Below are positions 9,187 to 18,255 of a stretch of 64,000 bases of DNA, one piece after another. Position numbers and translations under genes: made by a program. How positions within the stretch are numbered: position 1 is the stretch's first letter; every line of letters starts with the position of its first letter. This DNA comes from Bacteroides uniformis (lineage in GTDB: Bacteria; Bacteroidota; Bacteroidia; Bacteroidales; Bacteroidaceae): contig NZ_CP102263.1 in the NCBI RefSeq assembly GCF_025147485.1, forward strand, positions 1,129,501 to 1,193,500, given 5' to 3'. The notes under the pieces were generated by a model. The model was not told the DNA's origin. It did no database searches and saw only the letters and a list, made by a program, of their open reading frames with translations.

Positions 9187-10440
9187 TCATTTCAGTCTGG
9201 TATCAATCTCAAACCCCATACGGCTGTTATGATAAGGACAATTCCACATACTTGCTTTAGGCTCCTTGTAGCGGGGAGTTCCATCTTCCAGCACCGTTCT
9301 GAACCATTCACCATACTCCTTGTCTATCATCCGTGATTTGATGAAGTTCCAGGTGCGGACGGCACTGTCCAGATAAGATTGTTCACCAGTCAGTTGCCAG
9401 GCATTGATACAGCCGACCACAGTTTCCGCTTGGCACCACCAGGAAGCGTCCTTCCTGATTTTGTCCTTATGTCGTTCATACATCATAGCTCCCATCGGGT
9501 TGATGCCCTCCTTCAAGGAAGCATCTGCAAGTTCCAATGCTACCTTCCTGCACCTCCCGATAACCTCCGGGTCACCCAGAGCCTCTGCAGCTTCCGTCAG
9601 CAGCCAAGAAGTTTCGATATCATGCCCGTAAGAGTCGATGTCATCCAGATTATTCCAATTTAAATCACAGTATGATATCAAGTGATGTGTTTGTGGGTTG
9701 TACAGCCTGGTTGTTATTAAGTCTATTACTTTTGCAAGGCGCTTGCAAAGGCTGTTATCCTTCCATACTTTATATAAAGCCGTGTATGCCTCTAATACAT
9801 GGATATGTGTATTCATTGTTTTGGCAGCAATGCCATCTCCATCATACCCCAGCTTTTGGGGAGTTCCCCATTCGCGGGTAAAGGATTCTATATAGCCATC
9901 ATTTACGGGATCTTTGACTTTGCTCTCCATTATCCGATAAAGCTCTATGGCTTTTTGCAGGCTTTCATTGTTGCCCGTTGCCCTGAAATGTTCGGACAAC
10001 CCATAGATAGCATAAGAGCAGCCGTAAGTCTGCTTGTTCGTATCCAATGGGGTACCGTCCGCTTTTATCAGCCAATATACGCCTCCATACTGCGAATCAA
10101 TGAAGTGATCTATGAAATACCGTTGCGCCCTGTCAGCCAATTTACGGTAGGCAGTATCGCCATACATCCGGTAGGCGGTTGAAAAAGTCCAAAGGATGCG
10201 GGCATTCAGTACACCACCTTTGGGAGCATCCGCTATCGGGGCACCGTCACGTCCCAATGAACCATAAAAGCCTCCGGAAGAATCTACGCTGTATCTTTCC
10301 CAAAAAGAGAGGATATTCTCTTTCAAGTCCGAGGTTATTTCATCTTTTAAAACCTTGTCTACGTGTGACTGTGCTTGCAGGAAAGGTGTAACCAGCAACC
10401 ATACTGTAATCAGCAAAAAAACGGAAAACATACGTTTCAT
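9187..10440 (-). CDS. AGE-family 2-epimerase (cellobiose/mannobiose 2-epimerase-like) with signal peptide
   Basis: 417 residues from ATG 10440, chosen because MKRMFSVFLLITVWLLVTP... ending LQAQ is a proper signal peptide; an earlier ATG at 10488 would precede it with 16 polar residues. The (alpha/alpha)6 barrel carries family motifs: NARILWTFS, SYGHDIETSWLL, WWCQAETVVG and the C-terminal CPYHNSRMGFE block typical of cellobiose epimerases. These enzymes turn the reducing-end glucose of a beta-1,4 disaccharide into mannose, or the reverse. Most described members are cytoplasmic, so export is notable. First gene of an operon with the GH30-like gene (4-base stop/start overlap) and GH9. Confidence 0.85.
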   Translation of the reverse strand: MKRMFSVFLLITVWLLVTPFLQAQSHVDKVLKDEITSDLKENILSFWERYSVDSSGGFYGSLGRDGAPIADAPKGGVLNARILWTFSTAYRMYGDTAYRKLADRAQRYFIDHFIDSQYGGVYWLIKADGTPLDTNKQTYGCSYAIYGLSEHFRATGNNESLQKAIELYRIMESKVKDPVNDGYIESFTREWGTPQKLGYDGDGIAAKTMNTHIHVLEAYTALYKVWKDNSLCKRLAKVIDLITTRLYNPQTHHLISYCDLNWNNLDDIDSYGHDIETSWLLTEAAEALGDPEVIGRCRKVALELADASLKEGINPMGAMMYERHKDKIRKDASWWCQAETVVGCINAWQLTGEQSYLDSAVRTWNFIKSRMIDKEYGEWFRTVLEDGTPRYKEPKASMWNCPYHNSRMGFEIDTRLK

Positions 10441-10477
10441 AATATAGCGATTTAAGGAGTTAGCCATAGTTACATTG

Positions 10478-10485
10478 CAAATGTA
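10478..10485 (-). promoter_or_regulatory. Bacteroides -7 box (TACATTTG) for the epimerase operon
   Basis: TACATTTG lies about 38 bases upstream of the epimerase start codon on the minus strand. No good -33 box is seen 19-21 bases upstream, which suits an activator-dependent promoter. Confidence 0.45.
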
Positions 10486-10779
10486 CAAAAAAACAAATGG
10501 ACACTACTCATTGCCATCCTTTTTCAAGGGATACAATTGGTTCCGATAAAGGCTATTTTTGGGTACTGAGTCCTTGTTTTACCAGACATCAGCTTCTATT
10601 GGCTCAAACGTGGGTATCCGGCAGCTCAAGCGCCATTGTCTGACAAATATAACAATGAATATCATAAAAATAGAGGAAAAAGACACATTTCATAACGTTA
10701 TTGGCTACAAACAAAAGCCATCCGTTTCCTTTTTAGTCCGTATATTAGTAGAAAATTTTGTAACTCAAAAATAGATACT

Positions 10780-13314
10780 ATGAGAAAGAAACATTTCCTA
10801 TTTGCATCAGTCTTGGCACTGCTTTGCGGCAGCAGTGCGCTGCATGCGCAAGACTTCAAGCTGACATCCTCCGGTTATTTCAAGAATCAGGGAGTCGACA
10901 TCATGGCTTTTGATGATATCTATCCCGAAGGACACCAAGGAGGGGTATGTATCATCATGAACGGACACCGTGTGGCGACGAATGGAGATATCCGTCTGGA
11001 AGCCACACCCGGACAATGGCAGCCCGTACCGAAACAGCTCGACCGGAAGCTCGGTGACAACAGCATCACCGCCACGCTGTGCTATCCCGACTCCTCACGC
11101 CATCTCACCGGATTCAACCCGATGATTTACCCGGACCTCCACCTTATATATACGGTAAACGTGGAAAGCAAAGGTAAAAACATAGAGGTGACCGTAGACC
11201 TTGACCGCCCCATTCCCCAGGAATTCATCGGAAAAGTGGGCTTCAACCTTGAATTCTTCCCGGGTTCCCTCTTCGGCAAGCCCTGGATTATGGACGGTCA
11301 GAGCGGCATCTTCCCGCAACAACCCAACTCTCCCCTAATGACAACCCAACCCAACTATCTGCATACGGGAAATTATCATGACGGCAAGCAATCGCTGGCA
11401 GACATGGACAAACTGATAGGAAAAGGTTACAGCCCGATTGTGGCCGACGACATCATCAGCGAACCTTATGCCAAAGGCCGTAAGTTTACCTCCCGCCCCG
11501 ACGACCCTTACAACAAAGTAACCATCGAATCATTGAGTGGTGACCTACAACTGTTTGACGGGCGTATGAACCACAATAACGGCTGGTTCGTACTGCGCAG
11601 CAACATAAAACCGGGTGTCACCAAAGGGGCCGTCAAATGGATTATCACTCCGAACGTAGTGGCCGACTGGATGTATCAGCCGGTTATCCAGACTTCACAG
11701 ATAGGTTATCATCCCGCCCAGGACAAGGAAGCCGTCATCGAAATGGATATACGTGACAATAGAAAGGAAACGGCACAAATCATCCGCATTGACGCAGACG
11801 GCGAGAAAGTGGTCAAGAACGTCACTCCTGCCAATTGGGGCAAGTTCCTGAGATACAACTATCTGAAGGTGGACTTCACGGATGTGAAGGAACCGGGACT
11901 CTACAAGATTAAATACGATACCTCCGTATCCCCTATCTTCCGCATCGACAATGACGTATATGCCCGCGGCGTATGGCAGCCCGTACTGGAATACTTCCTT
12001 CCCGTACAGATGTGCCACATGCGCGTCAACGAAAAATACCGCGTATGGCACGACTGCTGCCACATGGACGATGCCCAGATGGCACCGGCACACAATCATA
12101 TCGACGGCTACGACCAGAAAGAGGGCCTGTCCAAGTTCAAACCGGGTGAAGTGGTTCCCGGAGTGAACATAGGCGGCTGGCACGATGCCGGAGACTTTGA
12201 CCTCCGCATCGAATCCCAAGCCGGAGAATCCTATATCCTGGCACTGGCCTACGAAGCTTTCCACCCGAATCTCGACGTGACTTCCATCGACCAGATAAAC
12301 CGTGTGACGGAAATCCACCAGCCCGACGGTAAGAATGACTTGCTGCAACAAGTAGAGAACGGCGCCCTTACGGTAGTCAACGGCTACCTGGCACTGGGAC
12401 GTCTCTACCGGGGAATCATCTGCAACGACCTTCGCCAATACGTACTTCTGGGTGATGCCGCCGCCATGACGGACGGAAAAATCGGTAATGAAGACGACCG
12501 TTGGATATTTACAGAGGACAACCCCGGACGAGAACTGTCGACAGCCGCCCAACTTGCTGCCGTATCACGCGTATTGAAAGGCTTCAATGATACATTGAGT
12601 GTACATTGTCTCGACATTGCCCGCAAAGTATATGCTTCTACCGGAAACGGCAACAACAGAGCCTTGTTCCCCAAAGTGCAGGCAGCCGTAGAACTGTACC
12701 TCACCACGGGCGAACAACCCTATATGGACTTCATTCTGGACAACAAAGAGCTCATCATCAAGCAGATAGGCCGCATCGGCTGGTACACGGCACGTGTGGA
12801 AAAACAGTTTGCACAAATGAAGAACAAGAAAGCCAAAGCTTTCTCCACCGCTTTCCGCAAAGCTCTGACCGGATATGAACAAGAGCTGAACAAGCAAGTG
12901 CAGGAGACTCCTTACGGCATTCCCTACCGTCCACATATCTGGGGTGCAGGCTGGGATATACAGCGTTTCGGCTTCCAGCACTACTTCCTGACAACCGCCT
13001 ATCCGGAAATATTCCCGAAAGCACCGGTATTCAATGCCCTCAACTTCATTCTCGGATGCCACCCGGGCTCCAACCAAGCTTCCTTCGCCTCGGGTGTCGG
13101 CGCACAATCAGCCACTGTGGGCTACGGACTGAACCGCGCAGACTGGTCGTATATTCCCGGTGGAGTCATTTCCGGTACAGCTCTTATCCGTCCCGACTTC
13201 CCGGAACTCCTCACGTTCCCGTTCCTCTGGCAGCAAACTGAATATGTGCTGGGAGGAGGTTCATCCCACTATATGTTCCTGGTACTTGCAGCAGAACAGT
13301 TGCTGAAACAATAA
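10780..13314 (+). CDS. Large GH9 family glycoside hydrolase with extra N-terminal domain
   Basis: 844 residues, larger than the other GH9 here. Signal peptide (1-24, ending LHAQ), then about 280 residues of beta-rich sequence I do not recognise as a named domain, a CelD_N-type Ig domain (about 300-395; IQTSQIGYHPAQDKEAVIE), and the GH9 catalytic domain. NIGGWHDAGDFDLR contains the catalytic aspartates (Asp469, Asp472), and Glu821 in QQTEYVLGGGSSHY is the acid. All catalytic residues are present. It is divergent from the epimerase operon and followed by its own terminator. It probably attacks the same beta-glucan backbone, as an endo- or processive enzyme. Confidence 0.88.
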   Translation: MRKKHFLFASVLALLCGSSALHAQDFKLTSSGYFKNQGVDIMAFDDIYPEGHQGGVCIIMNGHRVATNGDIRLEATPGQWQPVPKQLDRKLGDNSITATLCYPDSSRHLTGFNPMIYPDLHLIYTVNVESKGKNIEVTVDLDRPIPQEFIGKVGFNLEFFPGSLFGKPWIMDGQSGIFPQQPNSPLMTTQPNYLHTGNYHDGKQSLADMDKLIGKGYSPIVADDIISEPYAKGRKFTSRPDDPYNKVTIESLSGDLQLFDGRMNHNNGWFVLRSNIKPGVTKGAVKWIITPNVVADWMYQPVIQTSQIGYHPAQDKEAVIEMDIRDNRKETAQIIRIDADGEKVVKNVTPANWGKFLRYNYLKVDFTDVKEPGLYKIKYDTSVSPIFRIDNDVYARGVWQPVLEYFLPVQMCHMRVNEKYRVWHDCCHMDDAQMAPAHNHIDGYDQKEGLSKFKPGEVVPGVNIGGWHDAGDFDLRIESQAGESYILALAYEAFHPNLDVTSIDQINRVTEIHQPDGKNDLLQQVENGALTVVNGYLALGRLYRGIICNDLRQYVLLGDAAAMTDGKIGNEDDRWIFTEDNPGRELSTAAQLAAVSRVLKGFNDTLSVHCLDIARKVYASTGNGNNRALFPKVQAAVELYLTTGEQPYMDFILDNKELIIKQIGRIGWYTARVEKQFAQMKNKKAKAFSTAFRKALTGYEQELNKQVQETPYGIPYRPHIWGAGWDIQRFGFQHYFLTTAYPEIFPKAPVFNALNFILGCHPGSNQASFASGVGAQSATVGYGLNRADWSYIPGGVISGTALIRPDFPELLTFPFLWQQTEYVLGGGSSHYMFLVLAAEQLLKQ

Positions 13315-13320
13315 GAAAGA

Positions 13321-13343
13321 CAGAGGGGGAACAAAACCCTCTG
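13321..13343 (+). terminator. Rho-independent terminator after the large GH9 gene
   Basis: CAGAGGG (13321-13327) pairs with CCCTCTG (13337-13343) and is followed by a T-rich run, 7 bases after the GH9 stop codon. Confidence 0.7.
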
Positions 13344-13354
13344 GATGTTTTCTT

Positions 13355-13426
13355 TTAGGCGCGGATTACACGGATTTCACGGATTTAGTTTACTGCATCC
13401 ATGGATTCCGCGTAACCCGCGCCTAA
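13355..13426. repeat. Dispersed palindromic repeat, copy 1 (GGCGCGGATT family)
   Basis: TTAGGCGCGGATTAC (13355-13369) is inverted as GTAACCCGCGCCTAA (13412-13426) with one mismatch. Inside are short direct repeats of CGGATT. The same design recurs at 27713 and, diverged, at 62338. It sits between convergent genes. Confidence 0.7.
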
Positions 13427-13467
13427 TATTATAGTATAATGAAAGTGTTTATCTACTTTCCGTTCTT

Positions 13468-14889
13468 TCACCAATTATCCGTACGGAACGGAATGGTAGG
13501 CAATTCATTTCCGCCAATCATCGTACCAATCTGGAAATCATGGAAACAATAGCGCACGCTGACGGGATGGGATACCTTTTCTGAAGAGATTACCACTTCA
13601 TTCGTCTGCCAGTGCAGCCATACTTTGTCGGCAGGATGGAACACACGGTCCTCACCCGCCACTTCGAAACCGCGAAGGTCATAGTTGCGACAGATACCCA
13701 TTTCCAAATGGTCGAAGGAAACCCATGCTTCACTGCCTTTAGCAGTCCATGACTTATATTGTGGGCCGAAACAGTGTATCTGCTTCAATCCATAGGTAAG
13801 GTTCAATGCCAGATAGCTCAAGCGTTGACCTACCTTTGTCTTGTTGCGGGGATGGATATTGTACATCTCATAAGGCTCTACAAGGTCGTTTGTCGAAATC
13901 ATACCACTGTTCGGAATCAGGCTTTGGGCACGGAATTGCGCTTCACGTAGGTAAGCAGCTTTCTCTTGCTGGGTACCTCCATAGGCGTACGGCGCTATTT
14001 CGGCAAAGTAGAAAGGCAATTCGCCCAGCCCCCATTCCTTGCGCCACAGCTGCACCATGTCGGCCAAGCGTTCGGCATATGTTTCATGGCGACCTACGTT
14101 CGACTCTCCCTGATACCAGATGAACCCTTTGATGGTATAGTTCTGAAGCGGCTTCAGCATGGCATTGTACATCAGCATGGGGCGGAGCATGGGATGCAGG
14201 CGTTCGATGGAATCGGGGTTGAGAGATATGTCTGGATAGTTTTCCAGCAGTTCACGGCTTATCCAACCTTCTACAGTGGATCCACCGTAAGCGCTACAGA
14301 TGATGCCGACCGGAATCCGGAGGGCACGGCTCAACGAAGTGGCAAAATAGTAGGCCGTCGCACTGAAATCGGGTGCGGTTTCTATGGAAGATATGTTCCA
14401 GCTACCTTTGCAGTCGGTTTGCAGTTCATAAGTCTGGTGCTTGGGAACGGTGAACATACGCACCCCCTTATTCTCGGCAGAAACTATGATGTCATCCGCT
14501 CCGTTCATGATGCAACAGCCAGCAAAACCTTTCAGGGGCATTTCCATATTGCTCTGGCCGGAAGCAAGCCATACTTCACCGATTAGGATATTCTTCAACG
14601 TAGTTTTTTCTCCGTCATCAAAAGTTATCTCATAAGGCGTGTATCCTGCTGCCGGAGTCTCCACGGCAAGCGTCCAACCGCCATCCTTATCGGCACGGCA
14701 AGTCATTGTCTGTCCGTTCCACGAAGGCGTAACGCGTACTTCGGCTTCCGGAGCAGCCGTTCCCCACAGTTTCACTTCAGTCTGCTGCTGGAGTATCATG
14801 TTGTCGCCCACCAGTGCAGGCAGTTTTACTTTGGCGCCCAACGAGGCGGCACCGCATAATAGAATCAATGCAAGAACCTTACTTTTCAT
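13468..14889 (-). CDS. SGNH/SASA-type carbohydrate acetyl-esterase (sialate O-acetylesterase-like)
   Basis: 473 residues with a signal peptide (1-19). An N-terminal beta-sandwich precedes the SASA (DUF303) domain. The nucleophile motif is ASGQSNMEMP (Ser113), GFIWYQGESNVG forms the oxyanion/Asn block, and NIHPRNK near the C-terminal third supplies the catalytic His. The family removes O-acetyl groups from sugars. In Bacteroides polysaccharide loci such enzymes usually deacetylate plant hemicelluloses rather than sialic acid, which fits the GH9/GH31 setting. It is convergent with the large GH9 gene. Confidence 0.8.
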   Translation of the reverse strand: MKSKVLALILLCGAASLGAKVKLPALVGDNMILQQQTEVKLWGTAAPEAEVRVTPSWNGQTMTCRADKDGGWTLAVETPAAGYTPYEITFDDGEKTTLKNILIGEVWLASGQSNMEMPLKGFAGCCIMNGADDIIVSAENKGVRMFTVPKHQTYELQTDCKGSWNISSIETAPDFSATAYYFATSLSRALRIPVGIICSAYGGSTVEGWISRELLENYPDISLNPDSIERLHPMLRPMLMYNAMLKPLQNYTIKGFIWYQGESNVGRHETYAERLADMVQLWRKEWGLGELPFYFAEIAPYAYGGTQQEKAAYLREAQFRAQSLIPNSGMISTNDLVEPYEMYNIHPRNKTKVGQRLSYLALNLTYGLKQIHCFGPQYKSWTAKGSEAWVSFDHLEMGICRNYDLRGFEVAGEDRVFHPADKVWLHWQTNEVVISSEKVSHPVSVRYCFHDFQIGTMIGGNELPTIPFRTDNW

Positions 14890-14968
14890 AGTATATTTGT
14901 ATTTAACATTATATTCGGAATCAATAACGCGAGCAAAAATAAGGCTTTTTTGCTCACGTTCTCCGTTT

Positions 14969-14999
14969 CATGTGCAAAAAGTGGGTGTTTTTGCACATG
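14969..14999. repeat. Perfect 12-bp inverted repeat between divergent genes
   Basis: CATGTGCAAAAA (14969-14980) and TTTTTGCACATG (14988-14999) are perfect inverted arms around a 7-base loop. It lies upstream of both the esterase (minus) and the ATPase (plus), so operator use is as likely as hairpin use. Confidence 0.6.
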
Positions 15000-15012
15000 T
15001 GCTCAAACAAAA

Positions 15013-15042
15013 TTATACATTGATGTATTATACATTGATGTA
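15013..15042. repeat. Two tandem 15-bp palindromic units in front of the ATPase promoter
   Basis: The unit TTATACATTGATGTA occurs twice head to tail (15013-15027, 15028-15042). Each unit is nearly a palindrome (TATACAT/ATGTATA). It abuts the -7 box at 15050, a position expected for a repressor site. Confidence 0.65.
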
Positions 15043-15049
15043 TAATTTG

Positions 15050-15057
15050 TATATTTG
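15050..15057 (+). promoter_or_regulatory. -7 box (TATATTTG) of the ATPase gene
   Basis: Perfect TAnnTTTG match 25 bases upstream of the ATG at 15083. The region expected to hold the -33 box is occupied by the tandem palindromes. Confidence 0.6.
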
Positions 15058-15082
15058 TCATTAAATCAAGAACAGAAAGTTT

Positions 15083-16210
15083 ATGAAATCACCTTTTCAA
15101 TACGGCACACTGGTTGATAAAGAAAGTTTCGTCAATCGGGTAGAAGAACGAAAGCAACTGAAAGAATTACTTGGATCGGGCATCAACGTAATGCTTATTT
15201 CACCGCGCCGATGGGGAAAATCGTCGCTTGTAAAAGTAGCTATGGACGAACTGACACAAGAAGACAAGCATATCCGTGTCTGCTTCATTGATGCATTCAG
15301 CATCAAGACGGAAGCTGAATTCTACCGCATCTTTGCGCGAGAAGTCATTTCTTGCGCCGCCTCCACCCTTGAAAAGAGGCTTGAAGATGTGAAACAGTTT
15401 CTTAAAGCCGTTTCTCCCAGTATCACATTGAAGAGCGACCCAACCGATACCCTCTCCTTTGACCTGAAATTGGAACTGGAAGAAAAAAGTGTCATGGAGA
15501 TACTGGAACTACCCGAAAAGATAGCAGCTGCCAAAGGCATACACCTGATTGTCTGCATCGACGAGTTCCAACAACTGGCACTACTACCCGGCTACAAAAG
15601 TATGGAGGGAAAAATGCGCTCTGCCTGGCAGAAGCAGCAACAAGTTTCCTATTGCTTTTACGGAAGCAAGCGGCATATGATGATGGACATCTTCAACAAT
15701 TCTTCTAACCCCTTCTACCGCTTCGGACAAGTACTGTTCCTGCAAAAGATAAAGAAAGAGGAATGGGTGCCCTTCATCGTCAATGCCTTCCACCGGACGA
15801 ACAAAGAAATCAGCGAACAGCAAGCAGAACAACTGTGCGACATCGTGAAATGCCATTCGTGGTATTTGCAACAGTTGTGCTATTTCATCTGGAGCGGTAC
15901 GTCTGAAAAAGTGACAGATGAGATTATCGAAATCCGTACCCACCAACTGATAGACACCAACATGCCTATGTTCATGAACGACACCGAGAACCTGACTGCT
16001 GCCCAAACTGCCATGCTTCGTGCTGTAGCCGATGGTGAATACCGCTTCAACTCCATCCCCGTAGTGCGGAAATATGAATTGGGCAGTGCACAGACCATCA
16101 CACGCAACAAGCGTATGCTGACAGAACGTGATTTCATTGAGAAAGAGGGGAACAAGTATGTTTTCTCCGATCCGATATTCGAGCTTTGGTTCAGGAGGGA
16201 GTATTGCTGA
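15083..16210 (+). CDS. AAA+ ATPase of the archaeal-type ATPase_2 family (COG1672-like)
   Basis: 375 residues, cytoplasmic. It starts SPFQYGTLVDKESFVNRVEE, a usual opening for this family. Walker A is SPRRWGKSS (about 40-48) and Walker B is LIVCIDEF (about 155-162). A C-terminal winged-helix region (about 305-375; TITRNKRMLTERDFIE, then SDPIFELWFRREY) matches the DUF234-like end of the family. These single-gene ATPases are scattered through Bacteroidetes and their job is not settled. The gene stands alone with its own promoter and tandem palindromic sites. Confidence 0.8.
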   Translation: MKSPFQYGTLVDKESFVNRVEERKQLKELLGSGINVMLISPRRWGKSSLVKVAMDELTQEDKHIRVCFIDAFSIKTEAEFYRIFAREVISCAASTLEKRLEDVKQFLKAVSPSITLKSDPTDTLSFDLKLELEEKSVMEILELPEKIAAAKGIHLIVCIDEFQQLALLPGYKSMEGKMRSAWQKQQQVSYCFYGSKRHMMMDIFNNSSNPFYRFGQVLFLQKIKKEEWVPFIVNAFHRTNKEISEQQAEQLCDIVKCHSWYLQQLCYFIWSGTSEKVTDEIIEIRTHQLIDTNMPMFMNDTENLTAAQTAMLRAVADGEYRFNSIPVVRKYELGSAQTITRNKRMLTERDFIEKEGNKYVFSDPIFELWFRREYC

Positions 16211-16732
16211 ATATAAAAAAAGAACGTGGAACTGCGTGCTATCCATCGTCTTTGAAGGTCCTGAGAAAACCCCACTATACAAATGAACAGACAGCAGACC
16301 CACGCCGAAACCAGCACAGGAGCAGTCCATGCCATTCTTGTGTATCATTGATGAATTTCTCAGGTTCTCAAAGACAAGAATGAAGCACAACGCTTCTTAC
16401 AATATCATTTCACAAAACATTGAAGCTAAGGACACTTCCTTGCTTCGATGGCAAATTTAACGATAAAGAATGAAAACAAGAAAAAGATTGGAAAGTATTT
16501 TTGAGGTTGATACCTACAGAAGATAAATATGATTTTGTCATTCTGACACTTTGTATTTTCTATCGCACGAGAATCCCATATTTCCATCCCATTACCCACC
16601 CAGCAGTAAATACGAGAGTGGAAATCTGTAAGTATCAGGCTATAAGCATTATACCAAAAGAACATCCTTCCAATAAATCGGAATCACCTCTCCGAAAGCC
16701 CTGATACACCGAAAAGGCAAAAGCAAAAGAAC
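16211..16732. other. Gap without a recognisable gene
   Basis: About 520 bases after the ATPase gene. Only short unsupported frames are present on either strand, and I see no RNA gene or clear terminator. Confidence 0.5.
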
Positions 16733-16820
16733 GTTTTACTAAAACAGAGTAACCGTTTTACTAAAACGCAATACCCCTTTTAGTAAAAAGCAATCACCCT
16801 TTTAGCTTAAAGGTGTAGCC
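16733..16820. repeat. 22-bp period array A (four units)
   Basis: Four consecutive units of exactly 22 bases start at 16733, 16755, 16777 and 16799. Units 1-2 begin GTTTTACTAAAAC, units 3-4 begin CTTTTAG, and all end in CC. The shared pattern is TTTTA-x-T-x-AAAA followed by a variable middle. There is no coding sequence over it. Confidence 0.8.
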
Positions 16821-17001
16821 AATTTCTGCATAAAAGCCCCACAAAAGCGGAAGAACATGCAAGAAGAACGCATCTTTATGAACCGAATATCCACAACATA
16901 TCCCAAATCCGTTCTTCTGTAAAACCAAGTGCGGCAGGAAAACCGGGAAAAGCATTACTTTTTGTCAAGGTTATAGGGATATTTCCGTCTTTCAGCACCT
17001 T

Positions 17002-18001
17002 TTACAACAACCCATGCAGTTCCCACGCCCGCACATGCCGTATTCCTTCATGAGACGGCAGGCAGAAGTCATCAAGCGAGACAACCAGTTTCTCATAATT
17101 ATCTTGTATCGCCTCCAACGAAGCATACTCACGGCGCACCGTCTGTTCATCTACCAGCATGTAGGTGGATTGCAGATATATCGTACGGTCACCTTTCCGA
17201 GCGATGAAGTCCACCTCTTTTTCTTTAGCACATCCGGTATAGACATCATAGCCCGCCCGAAGCAACTCCAGATAGACAAGAGTCTCCAGTTTATAACCCA
17301 CACCATAGGCTGTTCCGGGATAGAGGAAATTCTTAAAGGCAAGGTCGTTGATGTAATATTTCGCCGTACCGGACAGTATTTCCTTTCCGCGCAAGTCAAA
17401 GCGTTCACAACGATACGCCAAGAACGAGTCTTCGATATAGCCTATGTAGGCAGCCACGGCATCATAGCTCGTCTTCCGGCCTTGGCTCTTGAAATAGTTC
17501 ACGATGTTGCCGATGGACACTAAATTGGAGGCATTGCCTACAAGAAACGCAAAAAGGTCCTCAAGCAGCCGGGGGTCACGTATGCTGTAGCGTTGGATGA
17601 TGTCCTTCAGCAAGATGGTGTCCTTCAAGGCAGACAAGTAATTGCGCTGCACCTCCTGCTTTTCGGGCAAGACAAAAAGTTCCGGGATTCCGCCCGTATT
17701 CATATAGCCCATATAGCTCTCACGGTTCTGTTCCAGATGCCTTATCTCTGTATACTCCTGATAGCTGAAGGGATATACCGGAAATTGGACGTATCGCCCC
17801 GAAAGCAGCGTGGCAAGCTCACCGGACAGCATCCGTGAGTTGGAGCCGCTGATAAAGAGCTCGTACTCCTCGGTATAGTCCTGCGAATAAGAATTGACCG
17901 ACTTTTCCCATTCTTCGATGAGCTGCACTTCGTCGATGAAAATATAAATCTCCTCTTGTCCAGAGATTGTACTTCCTAAGTATATCCATTCTTTCGTTCA
18001 T
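17002..18001 (-). pseudogene. AAA_14/DUF4143-type ATPase, Walker A region deleted and frame broken
   Basis: From 17928 down to 17002 a 308-codon frame encodes most of a typical AAA_14 + DUF4143 protein: LFISGSNSRMLSGELATLL, FPVYPFSYQEY, ILLKDIIQRY, then the DUF4143 part ending in KEVDFIARKG. Upstream, ATG 18001 begins MNERMDILRKYNLW, the normal N-terminus of this family. The frame then shifts straight to EIYIFIDEVQLIEEW (Walker B) around 17950-17965. About 90-100 residues including the P-loop are missing and the two parts are in different frames. A product translated from an internal start could not bind ATP normally. Intact relatives are handled as possible antitoxin-like or DNA-associated ATPases; the function is unknown. 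Confidence 0.75.
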
Positions 18002-18050
18002 AACCTAAAAAGTTTGCGAAAAAGGCTAGATTTTCGGTTATAAACGAAAG
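17991..18050. repeat. 15-bp inverted repeat at the start of the broken ATPase
   Basis: CTTTCGTTCATAACC (17991-18005) is inverted as GGTTATAAACGAAAG (18036-18050) with one mismatch. The left arm contains the start codon of the broken ATPase gene. Confidence 0.55.
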
Positions 18051-18113
18051 ATTCATTTAGACAAGCAAGGAGGATACTTCCTTTCCGCATCCCCTTTATC
18101 GGCCGGATATTCC

Positions 18114-18202
18114 CTCTATAGAATCATCATTGTTGCATCTATATATCCACCGCGTTGCATCTATACTTCCACCGTGCTGCATCTATAGATGCAGCAAATC
18201 CC
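18114..18202. repeat. 22-bp period array B (about four units)
   Basis: Units start at 18137, 18159 and 18181, each opening ATCTATA, with a fourth degenerate unit at 18114-18136 carrying one extra base. The middle is TCCACCG and the ends are GTTGC or GCTGC in units 1-2. It closely resembles array D at 54112. It lies upstream of the -7 box of the DUF2723 gene. Confidence 0.8.
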
Positions 18203-18255
18203 TTAACCTATCCTAATAATGCTGCTTATTGTCACCTATTTAGAAGCGAAATCAT

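Noticed and set aside
15584..16390. 268-codon minus-strand frame over the ATPase gene
   Set aside because: Mirror of the ATPase coding sequence; no motifs, and the plus-strand gene has Walker A and B.
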